NCBI GenBank assembly: GCA_002455255.1
Contig: DKKL01000016.1
Location: forward strand, 1-5,700
Source of the DNA: Candidatus Tepidiaquacellales bacterium UBA6667
Lineage (GTDB): Bacteria > Bacteroidota > Ignavibacteria > Tepidaquicellales > Tepidaquicellaceae
Length of the DNA: 5,700 nucleotides
Reading direction: 5' to 3'
Every line of letters starts with the position of its first letter. The first letter of the stretch is position 1. The position numbers and the translations under genes were made by a program. The notes below the pieces were generated by a model. It did no database searches. It saw nothing but the letters and a program-made list of their open reading frames with translations, and was not told the origin of the DNA. Positions 1 through 5,700 of the stretch are shown here, one piece after another.

Positions 1-1036
1 TAAATGGATTCGGATAATTCTGATATAGATTTATCGATTTAGGAATTTCAGTTGAAATATTATTTATTCCGATAACCTGCGAACTATCGCCACCACCTGA
101 AACCGTTCTTATAATTTTTCCATTTCCTCCGACTGACATACCAAAATAAGCATTATAAAAATGAACTCCATAATATGTTATATTCTCAACAGGGTTATCT
201 TGCCATGTGAACGAATATCCTCCGTTGTTTGAACGAAGTACTGTTGAGCCGTTACCTACAGCTGTAATGGTATAAGGATTTGATACGAACACTCCCTGTA
301 AATCATTTAATGTCCAACTTTGCCTTCTTGTCCAGGTTTCTCCGCCATCTGTTGTTGTGATGATGTACCCTTTTACGCCAACTGCTGCACCATTCATTTC
401 ATCACAAAAAGAAATTCCATTTATTGAATTTGTATCGGGAGGATCAAGGTTAAACCAATTGTCACCTGAATTCGTCGTCTTTAGCATAGTTCCTAATGCT
501 CCAACTATAAATCCTGTTTGCTCATTTACAAACTCAACATCATAAAGATTATATCCGGTATTTACATTTTGTCTCCACCATTTTTCACCACCATCTGTAG
601 TTCTTAAAATCGTGCCAAACCAACCAACTGTAATACCTACATTAGGATTCGGAAATGAAACACCGCATAATGTGTGAAGAAAATTGCTCCATTGAGGATA
701 CCAGTTAACTCCGCCGTTTGTTGTTCTTAAAATTTTACCAATCTCATCACCTGCTTGAAAACCAACTGCTACTGCGGTAAACTGATCAACTGTGTGAACA
801 TCATTTAACCAGTAGTTTAAATTATTGTTTTGTGTGTACCAAGTTTTTCCACCGTCAAAAGAACCAAGTATTTTGCCTGCTTCTCCGACTGCATTCGCAT
901 AATTCGGATCAACTTTAGAAACGGAAATTCCAAACAAAATTACGTTTGTTCCGCTTGGTCTGAGTTGCCAACCTGATTGAGAATAGGTTGTGTTTATAAG
1001 AAATAAAGAAATTATTATAGTTAATATACTTTTCAT
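1..1036 (-). CDS. Secreted seven-bladed YCF48/BNR-like beta-propeller protein with T9SS sorting signal (3' end cut by window edge)
   Basis: An uninterrupted minus-strand frame runs from ATG at 1036 to the window edge (345 full codons, no stop), so the C-terminus is missing. Residues 1-19 form a signal peptide (Lys2, then a hydrophobic Ile/Leu core), with likely cleavage before Gln20 (TYS/QSGW). Seven repeats of about 40 residues follow, between about 30 and 317. Each has a core like AVGxxGxIxRTTNGGxxW, for example at 49-66, 137-154, 179-194, 219-235 and 301-315. This is the pattern of YCF48/BNR-type propellers, and seven repeats would close one propeller. Blade 2 (91-112) has a short insertion. 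A linker (ISTEIP, about 327-332) leads into NYPNPF at 340-345, the start of a type A T9SS sorting domain that would continue for about 70 residues. It is probably a cell-surface or released protein; ligand unknown. It is a tandem paralogue of the gene at 1081-2304. The start is supported by the signal peptide. Confidence 0.88.
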   Translation of the reverse strand, partial: MKSILTIIISLFLINTTYSQSGWQLRPSGTNVILFGISVSKVDPNYANAVGEAGKILGSFDGGKTWYTQNNNLNYWLNDVHTVDQFTAVAVGFQAGDEIGKILRTTNGGVNWYPQWSNFLHTLCGVSFPNPNVGITVGWFGTILRTTDGGEKWWRQNVNTGYNLYDVEFVNEQTGFIVGALGTMLKTTNSGDNWFNLDPPDTNSINGISFCDEMNGAAVGVKGYIITTTDGGETWTRRQSWTLNDLQGVFVSNPYTITAVGNGSTVLRSNNGGYSFTWQDNPVENITYYGVHFYNAYFGMSVGGNGKIIRTVSGGGDSSQVIGINNISTEIPKSINLYQNYPNPF

Positions 1037-1061
1037 AAAATTATTTTGCCAATATAATAAG

Positions 1062-1078
1062 TGCAATAAATATGCCAA
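1062..1078 (-). promoter_or_regulatory. Candidate sigma-54 (RpoN) -24/-12 promoter
   Basis: On the minus strand the spacer reads TTGGCA-N6-TTGCA. This fits the RpoN consensus YTGGCAC-N5-TTGCW except for T in place of the last C of the -24 box. The GG (1076-1075) and GC (1064-1063) have exactly the required 10-base separation. Transcription would begin near 1051, about 15 bases before the ATG at 1036, so the leader would be short. The -24 box starts just past the stop codon of the upstream propeller gene. If real, the downstream propeller gene would have its own activator-dependent control. No enhancer-binding site was recognised. The call rests on motif match, position and orientation only. 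Confidence 0.4.
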
Positions 1079-1080
1079 AT

Positions 1081-2304
1081 TTATTTAATTAGTGTCATTT
1101 TTCGTGTTTCTGAATAAGTTTCAGTTGTTAATCTATAGAAATATACACCGGAATTCAAACTTTCAGAATTGAAATCAACACTGTATCTACCTAAACTCAT
1201 GTTTTGAGAAATAAGTTTCTTTACTAATTTACCTGATATATCATAAATATCAAGTGATACAAATGAGTTATTAGGTAAACTAAAATTGATAACTGTCTTA
1301 GGATTAAATGGGTTAGGATAGTTCTGTTCAAGTGAAAAATTAGATGGAATCTCTGAGCTGATTTGTTTTATATTTACTCCTCCTCCATTTACTGTTTTTA
1401 TCGCTCTCCCTAAAACTCCTACGGAATATCCAGTGAATCCATTCACAAAATCAACTCCGAATAATTCATCTGATGTTGAAGTTGCCTGTACAATCCATGA
1501 TTGACCAAAATTAGTCGTTCTTATTACCCGTCCGTTTTTACCGACAGCACAAATATTTGCTGAATTTCCGCAAAATGTTACACTGTTTAGTTGGTCACCG
1601 GCAGAAAGTCCTGTCGGGCTTGGTTCCCATACATCCCCACCAAATACTGAAAGTAATACCGTTCCTCCTGCTCCGACTATTACTGCTGTATCTGCATTCC
1701 ATATATCTATTGCAAATAAATTACCGTTCGTTCCACTATTCCTCGTTGACCAGTTAAAACCTCCATTAATAGTTTTATAAATTTTTCCACCGTCTCCAAC
1801 TGCCATTCCAAAATTTAAATCAATAAATTCCATTCCGTTAATTGTAAAATCAACTTCCGGTTGATTATTCCAGTTCAAACCTCCGTTTGTTGTTCTCAAT
1901 ACATTACCCGTAAATCCTCCAACCCAACCGACTGATGAATTTAAAAATGATAAGCAGTTAAACTGACCACTACCGGATGATATTATAGATGTCCAGGTAG
2001 TCCCACCGTTTGTTGTTTTTATTACAGTTCCTACTGAGCCAACAGCAAATGCTACAAATTCATCAACCATATATACAGCTTTAAGAAAATAAGTATCGCT
2101 GAAATTAACTGATTGCCAGAATGCACCACCGTTTGTAGTCTTGATAATTCGTCCCTGTTCACCGACAGCCATACCTGTATTCGCATTCAGAAAATGAACT
2201 CCAAAAAGCGTATTCGTAACGTTAGAGTTTTGATTTGTCCAACCCTGTGAAAAAACCTGATTTGAAAATAAAAATAAAATAATTAGTGAGTATGTATATT
2301 TCAT
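1081..2304 (-). CDS. Secreted seven-bladed YCF48/BNR-like beta-propeller protein with complete T9SS type A sorting domain
   Basis: This 407-residue protein begins with a signal peptide (1-19, hydrophobic core 6-14, likely cleavage VFS/QGW). Seven propeller repeats of about 38-45 residues follow at about 32-63, 73-104, 115-145, 155-185, 196-226, 239-270 and 281-309. Their consensus is (F)xxxxxGxAVGxxGxIxKTTNGGxxW. Blade 5 has lost the TTNGG turn (SVFGG) and blade 6 has NFG. A linker (ISSEIP, 315-320) leads to the C-terminal sorting domain (about 325-407), with NYPNPFNP at 328-335, DIYDISGKLVKKL at 352-364, GVYFYRL at 386-392 and a terminal KMTLIK. Such domains direct proteins through the type IX secretion system and are usually cleaved, leaving the protein on the surface or released. 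Proteins annotated as YCF48/photosystem II stability-like are common in non-photosynthetic FCB bacteria through this repeat alone, so a photosystem role is not implied. The function of the propeller is unknown. Confidence 0.93.
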   Translation of the reverse strand: MKYTYSLIILFLFSNQVFSQGWTNQNSNVTNTLFGVHFLNANTGMAVGEQGRIIKTTNGGAFWQSVNFSDTYFLKAVYMVDEFVAFAVGSVGTVIKTTNGGTTWTSIISSGSGQFNCLSFLNSSVGWVGGFTGNVLRTTNGGLNWNNQPEVDFTINGMEFIDLNFGMAVGDGGKIYKTINGGFNWSTRNSGTNGNLFAIDIWNADTAVIVGAGGTVLLSVFGGDVWEPSPTGLSAGDQLNSVTFCGNSANICAVGKNGRVIRTTNFGQSWIVQATSTSDELFGVDFVNGFTGYSVGVLGRAIKTVNGGGVNIKQISSEIPSNFSLEQNYPNPFNPKTVINFSLPNNSFVSLDIYDISGKLVKKLISQNMSLGRYSVDFNSESLNSGVYFYRLTTETYSETRKMTLIK

Positions 2305-2314
2305 AAGGCAATTT

Positions 2315-2342
2315 AAAAATATGCTTTAAAAAAATCAGCATA
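2315..2342 (-). terminator. Weak candidate intrinsic terminator after the amine oxidase gene
   Basis: An inverted repeat (TATGCT at 2342-2337 and AGCATA at 2325-2320 on the minus strand) encloses an 11-base T-rich loop and is followed at once by five T (2319-2315). It lies between the stop of the amine oxidase gene and the start of the propeller gene, in the orientation expected of a terminator for the former. The stem is only 6 bp with two G:C pairs, so termination would be weak, and in AT-rich DNA such a structure can arise by chance. Confidence 0.3.
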
Positions 2343-2361
2343 AAAACTAATATTCAGTTCA

Positions 2362-3714
2362 TCAAGACATCACTTCTTCCGCCGCTTCTTCACCTGTATT
2401 TATCGCACCTTCCATAAATCCTTGCCAGTCTGCTATATGTTCTCCTGCAAAAAATATTTTATTATCAAGATTTCGTTTAAATATTGGTTGATATCTGAAC
2501 CATTGATCTTTTCCATATATTGCATAAGCACCTTTTGAATATTCATCTTCACCCCAGTAATAATTTACATTTTTTCCCGTGAAATTTGATACATCACCAA
2601 ACACATAGTTAAGGTCTTCTTTTATTTGTTCAATTCTGTAAACTTCTCTTGCTGTACCTATTATATCTGCCTTATCTCCGACTGAGTAACTGATTAGCAC
2701 TCCTTTATCAGGAGATTGAAATTTTGTTGCATGATAGAAATAATGACTGTAAGTATCACTTACTAAATCAAAATTATCACTAAACATTTTTTGATTAAAC
2801 AACGTGGCATTTTTATTTATTCTGCAATATTGAAGAGCATTGATTGCTTCAGTTTTATCTTCGGGTAATATTGGATTCCATTTAATTTTACTCATTGCAT
2901 AAGTCGGAGTTGTGAATATTAGTTTATCGCATTGATGAATTTCACCATCAGAAGTTTTAACTAAAATTGAACTACCTGAATAATCAATTTCTGTAACTTT
3001 TTTATTAGTGTGAATTTTATTTAATCCTATTGATTTTGCCATAGCTTCGGTCAGTTTGGAATTTCCACCTTTTATCTTAAAATCCATTTCATTGAACTCT
3101 GATGATTCTGCATATTCAGCAAGAGCCATATATGCTGATACAAACCTGATTGATTCCCCGAAATCCGTACTATCAAGATATTCCCTTAAAATCAAATCCT
3201 GTTCAGGTATATCGTGATTTACAAGAAATCTCCACCAGTCCATTTTATCAAGTCGTTTTTTATCTGCATCGGTATAATTTTTATAATCAGCAATAATTTT
3301 ATCATATTTTTCATTCCACTCCGGAGTAAAATCCCATTCACCTGGTTTTCTGTAATCACTGTCTATAATTTTATGAGTGCTAAATCTGTTATCATGAAGT
3401 TCAAGATCATATTCTTTGCACAGCTCAATCATTCTTTCATGCGATGCCCCAACCCATTCAGCCCCAAGTTCTATAACTAATCCGTCAACATCATAAGAGA
3501 AAACCCTGCCACCAATTCTGTTTCTTGCTTCCAGTATCTTTACGTTCACACCTTTTTCGTTTAATATTTTTCCCGCTGATAAACCGGCCAATCCTGCACC
3601 AACTATTATGACATTTGGTTTGTTAAGTAAATTAACGTTGAAAAGTTTAGGAGTCACCATAGCTCCTGCGAGAACAACAGATGATGTTTTGATGAAGTCT
3701 CTTCTTGTTGTCAT
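2362..3714 (-). CDS. Tat-signal flavin-dependent amine oxidase (MAO/L-amino-acid oxidase family)
   Basis: This 450-residue protein is of typical length for bacterial flavin amine oxidases. The N-terminus has a twin-arginine signal (TTRRDFIKTSS at 2-12, then a short hydrophobic stretch 13-21), suggesting export of the folded, FAD-loaded enzyme. The FAD-binding Rossmann motif is at 37-50 (VGAGLAGLSAGKIL). The ribose-binding acidic residue (Glu62 in LEAR) and GGR (68-70) follow, then ELGAEWVG (82-89), KGGNSKL (215-221) and the C-terminal FAD motif FFAGEHIADWQGFMEGAI (421-438). YYWGEDEYSKGAY (385-397) matches the family's W/Y-G-x-x-x-YSxGAY segment. By rough alignment Lys301 may be the lysine near flavin N5 in monoamine oxidases (inference). 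The family oxidises amines to imines with release of H2O2; the substrate cannot be told from sequence. The start is fixed by the RR motif. The leader is A/T-rich, with no Shine-Dalgarno. The gene is divergent from the polyketide operon across a 91-bp spacer; a functional link is possible but unproven. Confidence 0.9.
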   Translation of the reverse strand: MTTRRDFIKTSSVVLAGAMVTPKLFNVNLLNKPNVIIVGAGLAGLSAGKILNEKGVNVKILEARNRIGGRVFSYDVDGLVIELGAEWVGASHERMIELCKEYDLELHDNRFSTHKIIDSDYRKPGEWDFTPEWNEKYDKIIADYKNYTDADKKRLDKMDWWRFLVNHDIPEQDLILREYLDSTDFGESIRFVSAYMALAEYAESSEFNEMDFKIKGGNSKLTEAMAKSIGLNKIHTNKKVTEIDYSGSSILVKTSDGEIHQCDKLIFTTPTYAMSKIKWNPILPEDKTEAINALQYCRINKNATLFNQKMFSDNFDLVSDTYSHYFYHATKFQSPDKGVLISYSVGDKADIIGTAREVYRIEQIKEDLNYVFGDVSNFTGKNVNYYWGEDEYSKGAYAIYGKDQWFRYQPIFKRNLDNKIFFAGEHIADWQGFMEGAINTGEEAAEEVMS

Positions 3715-3805
3715 TTTTTTAAGTTTGTTTTATAAAATGATTTTTAATTTAATAATAAATTTAATTTGTAAAAAATTTCCTATAACTTAACTGTAAAAAA
3801 ATAGT
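3715..3805. promoter_or_regulatory. Divergent intergenic region between amine oxidase and polyketide synthase genes
   Basis: This 91-bp, extremely A/T-rich spacer must hold the start signals for both divergent transcription units. I see no convincing -35/-10 pair, no Bacteroidota-type TTTG / TAnnTTTG pair at proper spacing, and no Shine-Dalgarno on either strand. TATAAC at 3781-3786 could be a -10 element for the plus-strand operon, but no matching -35 is visible. The region is reported because of its position between divergent genes, not because of a motif. Confidence 0.4.
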
Positions 3806-4873
3806 TTGCCAAAATTATCAGGTCTGCAAACATACGATTTTAAGTATAAAATAAATCAAAAAGATTTAAAAAAATTTGCAGAAAATTTATTCCGGTCAAA
3901 GTTTAAAGAAACTGAAAGACTTATTTCCGTATTTGATAATTCACTTATCAATACCAGAAATTTATGCGTTCCCATTTCTTTTTTTGAAAACAATAAATCT
4001 TTTAAAGAAAAAAATGATTTATTCAATAAAATATCAACAGAGGTTTTATGTAAAATTATTTTAAAATCTTTGAAAGATTCCGGAATTGATAAATCAAAAA
4101 TAACGGATTTTGTATTCATAACTTCCACCGGTATTTCAACCCCTACAATTGACAGTTTCATAATTAACAAACTAAAATTAAATGAAAAAATTAACAGATA
4201 TCCTCTCTGGGGTTTGGGCTGTGCAGGTGGTGTATCAGGGATTAACAAAGCGTTCAAAATAGCTTCGTCTGATAAAAATTCGATAGTTTTGTTTTGTGCA
4301 ATAGAACTTTGTTCACTCACTTTTATCAGGAATGATTTTTCTAAAAGTAATTTAGTGGCAACAAGTTTGTTTTCTGATGGTGCCGTTTGTTGCATCGTAA
4401 CAGGAGATAATGTGAAATTAAAAAATTCAAAGTATGAAATAAAATTGATAAATTCGCAAAGTAAATTATATTATAACACAAAAGATGTTATGGGTTGGGA
4501 TATATCAGAAAGTGGTTTGAAAGTTATTTTTTCAAGGGATATTCCTTCGCTTGTGAACAAAAAAATTGCACCGGATATTAAAAAATTTCTTAATGAAAAT
4601 AAATTATCCGTAAACGATATTAAAAATTATATTATGCATCCCGGTGGTATAAAAGTAATAAATGCATATTTGAAATCTTTAAATCTCACTGAAAAAGATT
4701 TAAACAATACAGTTAATATTATTAAGAATTATGGAAATATGTCAAGCGTTACAGTTTTGTATGTATTAAATGAATTTTTAAAAAAAGGATTTAAAAACGG
4801 AATTGGTCTAATGGCTTCGTTAGGTCCCGGATTTTCGCTTGATTTAAATTTACTAAAAATGAAAAATTTATGA
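3806..4873 (+). CDS. Type III polyketide synthase (chalcone/stilbene synthase family; BpsA/SrsA-like role inferred)
   Basis: This 355-residue protein matches the chalcone/stilbene synthase superfamily in length and motifs. Present are FVFITSTGISTPTID (102-116), the nucleophile loop LWGLGCAGG with Cys139, IELCSLTF (166-173), LFSDGAVCCIV (188-198), catalytic His278 in MHPGG, Asn311 in NYGNMSS, and the C-terminal ASLGPGFSLD (337-346). The Cys-His-Asn triad is thus intact. Such enzymes are cytosolic homodimers that extend an acyl-CoA starter with malonyl-CoA and cyclise the product; starter and ring type cannot be read from sequence. The start must be TTG at 3806. An in-frame TAA at 3794-3796 leaves no upstream start, and the first in-frame ATG encodes Met229, beyond the nucleophile. 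The TTG also sits where family N-termini begin (LSGLQTY...INQ resembles the usual IxxxGTAxPxxxxxQ). Its stop overlaps the next ATG by 4 bp (ATGA), implying translational coupling. The pairing with an ICMT-family gene points to alkylpyrone or alkylresorcinol synthesis (inference). Confidence 0.92.
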   Translation: MPKLSGLQTYDFKYKINQKDLKKFAENLFRSKFKETERLISVFDNSLINTRNLCVPISFFENNKSFKEKNDLFNKISTEVLCKIILKSLKDSGIDKSKITDFVFITSTGISTPTIDSFIINKLKLNEKINRYPLWGLGCAGGVSGINKAFKIASSDKNSIVLFCAIELCSLTFIRNDFSKSNLVATSLFSDGAVCCIVTGDNVKLKNSKYEIKLINSQSKLYYNTKDVMGWDISESGLKVIFSRDIPSLVNKKIAPDIKKFLNENKLSVNDIKNYIMHPGGIKVINAYLKSLNLTEKDLNNTVNIIKNYGNMSSVTVLYVLNEFLKKGFKNGIGLMASLGPGFSLDLNLLKMKNL

Positions 4874-5382
4874 CGCTGTTTATAATATTATATATTTTTT
4901 TGATTGTTCAGAGATTAACAGAACTTTTCATTTCTAAACGAAACGAAAATTATTTGTTAAATAACGGTGGAGTTGAATTTGGTAAATCTCATTATAAATA
5001 TATTGTTATTATGCATGCTTTATTCTTAATCTCTCTTCCGGTAGATTTTTTCTTAAGCGATAAGGAATTTGTTCTGCATACAATAAATTATCTATTTTTG
5101 GTAATTTTTATCATACTCCAGTTTTTCAGAGTTTACGTTCTCAGCACTTTAGGAAAATTCTGGAATACTCGTATAATTTTAATTCCCGGTTCTAAAAGAG
5201 TTAAAAAAGGGATTTATAAAATCATAAATCACCCAAATTATGTAATAGTAATTTGTGAAATATTTGTAATCCCAATGATTTTTAATCTGTATCTAATTGC
5301 AATTGTGTTTACAGTATTGAATGCAATCATTTTAACCGTAAGAATTAAAGAAGAAAATAAAGCACTTAAAAATTTAATATGA
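4870..5382 (+). CDS. Isoprenylcysteine carboxyl methyltransferase (ICMT) family membrane protein, YpbQ/BpsB-like
   Basis: This 170-residue integral membrane protein has hydrophobic segments at about 2-14, 43-61, 67-91 and 123-156. Family marks are the N-terminal QRLTELFISKRNENYLL (14-30), characteristic of YpbQ-type proteins, then GKFWNTRIILIPG (95-107), GIYKIINHPNY (114-124, the (R/N)HPxY cofactor-binding motif) and RIKEENKAL (158-166). ICMT-family enzymes transfer a methyl group from S-adenosylmethionine at the membrane. In Bacillus (BpsB) and Streptomyces (SrsB), members encoded beside a type III polyketide synthase methylate its alkylpyrone or alkylresorcinol product. The same gene order and 4-bp overlap with the synthase here suggest an O-methyltransferase acting on that product, rather than on prenylated protein (inference). 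It also overlaps the next gene by 4 bp. ATG 4870 is chosen for this coupling and for the conserved N-terminus. Confidence 0.88.
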   Translation: MTLFIILYIFLIVQRLTELFISKRNENYLLNNGGVEFGKSHYKYIVIMHALFLISLPVDFFLSDKEFVLHTINYLFLVIFIILQFFRVYVLSTLGKFWNTRIILIPGSKRVKKGIYKIINHPNYVIVICEIFVIPMIFNLYLIAIVFTVLNAIILTVRIKEENKALKNLI

Positions 5383-5690
5383 AAATAAAACTTAGAGAAA
5401 TTTGTCACGGTAGAAGCGGTGATAAAGGTGATGCGGCTAATATAGGGCTTATCGCTTATAAAAAAGAAGATTATGAATTAATTAAAAAAGAAGTAACGGC
5501 AGAAAGTGTAAAAGAGTTTTTCAAAGGTATTTGTGAAGGTGAAGTGATTAGATATGAAATGCCTAATATTAATGCACTTAATTTTATTTTAAACAATACA
5601 CTCGGTGGCGGTGGAACAGTGTCACTGAAACTTGATGCACAGGGGAAAACACTTGCATCAGCATTATTAAAAATGGAGATAGAAAAATAA
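5379..5690 (+). CDS. Free-standing AtuA C-terminal (ferredoxin-fold-like) domain protein
   Basis: The 103 residues correspond to the domain found at the C-terminus of AtuA proteins (acyclic terpene utilisation, DUF1446 family), here encoded alone. Conserved stretches are LREICHGRSGDKGDAANIGL (5-24), RYEMPNINALNFIL (58-71), and a glycine-rich LGGGGTVSLKLDAQGKTLA (75-93) followed by ALLKMEI (95-101). There is no signal peptide or membrane segment, so it should be cytosolic. Its biochemical activity is not established to my knowledge. AtuA is needed for citronellol/geraniol catabolism in Pseudomonas, and small stand-alone versions occur near acyl-CoA carboxylase and beta-oxidation-type genes. 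ATG 5379 overlaps the stop of the methyltransferase gene (ATGA), making it the third gene of the operon. The longer AtuA N-terminal domain is not in this window; it could lie beyond the right edge or be absent. Confidence 0.85.
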   Translation: MKIKLREICHGRSGDKGDAANIGLIAYKKEDYELIKKEVTAESVKEFFKGICEGEVIRYEMPNINALNFILNNTLGGGGTVSLKLDAQGKTLASALLKMEIEK

Positions 5691-5691
5691 T

Positions 5692-5700
5692 ATGTTTGAA
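5692..5700 (+). CDS. Possible start of a fourth operon gene (only three codons visible)
   Basis: One base after the TAA of the preceding gene an ATG opens a frame (Met-Phe-Glu) that leaves the window. The tight spacing matches the rest of the operon, so a fourth co-transcribed gene is likely, but three codons cannot identify it. Confidence 0.35.

Noticed and set aside
357..545. Plus-strand open frame of 62 codons opposite the left propeller gene
   Set aside because: It is antisense to repeats that read clearly as YCF48-type blades, with no start signals or recognisable protein features.
1047..1076. Direct repeat of TTGGCA in the spacer between the propeller genes as a possible paired operator
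   Set aside because: The unit is only six bases, and one copy is better explained as the -24 element of the sigma-54 candidate. The second copy has no -12 box.
1081..2304. A photosystem II assembly role suggested by YCF48-like repeats
   Set aside because: The signal peptide, T9SS sorting domain and absence of any photosynthesis genes point to a generic secreted propeller. The name reflects repeat similarity only.
3214..3480. Plus-strand open frame of 88 codons opposite the amine oxidase gene
   Set aside because: It is antisense to a well-supported coding region, and its hydrophobic, Ile/Phe-rich translation is typical of antisense reading of A/T-rich genes.
3744..3764. A/T-only near-palindrome in the divergent spacer as a possible operator
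   Set aside because: The two arms differ by a one-base bulge and contain only A and T. This is expected by chance in such a biased spacer.
3786..3808. TTGGCA-like -24 element facing the amine oxidase gene as a second sigma-54 promoter
   Set aside because: On the minus strand the GG is followed at the needed spacing by TT instead of GC, so the -12 element is missing.
3856..4395. Long (179-codon) open frame on the minus strand inside the polyketide synthase gene
   Set aside because: It lies wholly within a gene with clear catalytic motifs on the other strand, and its translation shows no recognisable domain. It is a shadow of A/T-rich codon use.

Overview
The window suggests an AT-rich member of the Bacteroidota/Ignavibacteriota (FCB) group. 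By eye G+C is about one third. Two secreted proteins carry the Por/type IX secretion (T9SS) C-terminal motif, with the NYPNPFNP wording common in Ignavibacteria-like genomes. Start codons have A/T-rich leaders and no clear Shine-Dalgarno. The assignment to the group is fairly firm; the class is an inference.

Left part (1-3714, all minus strand), in order of transcription. First comes a Tat-signal flavin amine oxidase (3714-2362). A weak hairpin with a T-tract follows. Then come two tandem paralogous secreted seven-bladed YCF48/BNR-type beta-propeller proteins (2304-1081, and 1036 running off the left edge). Each has a signal peptide and a T9SS type A sorting signal. The 44-bp spacer between the propeller genes holds a very good match to a sigma-54 (-24/-12) promoter, facing the second propeller gene.

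Right part (3806-5700, all plus strand) is a tightly packed operon, divergent from the amine oxidase. It encodes a type III polyketide synthase (forced TTG start, Cys-His-Asn triad present), a YpbQ/BpsB-like isoprenylcysteine carboxyl methyltransferase (ICMT) family membrane protein, and a free-standing AtuA C-terminal ferredoxin-fold-like protein. The first two junctions are 4-bp ATGA overlaps. A further ATG follows after one base at the right edge.

The synthase plus ICMT-family pair resembles the bpsA-bpsB (Bacillus) and srsA-srsB (Streptomyces) alkylpyrone/alkylresorcinol modules. The best guess is therefore synthesis and O-methylation of a lipidic polyketide at the membrane. The AtuA-type partner is the unexpected member and its role is unknown. 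No gene-free stretch exceeds 100 bases, and no RNA genes, CRISPR arrays or insertion sequences were seen.
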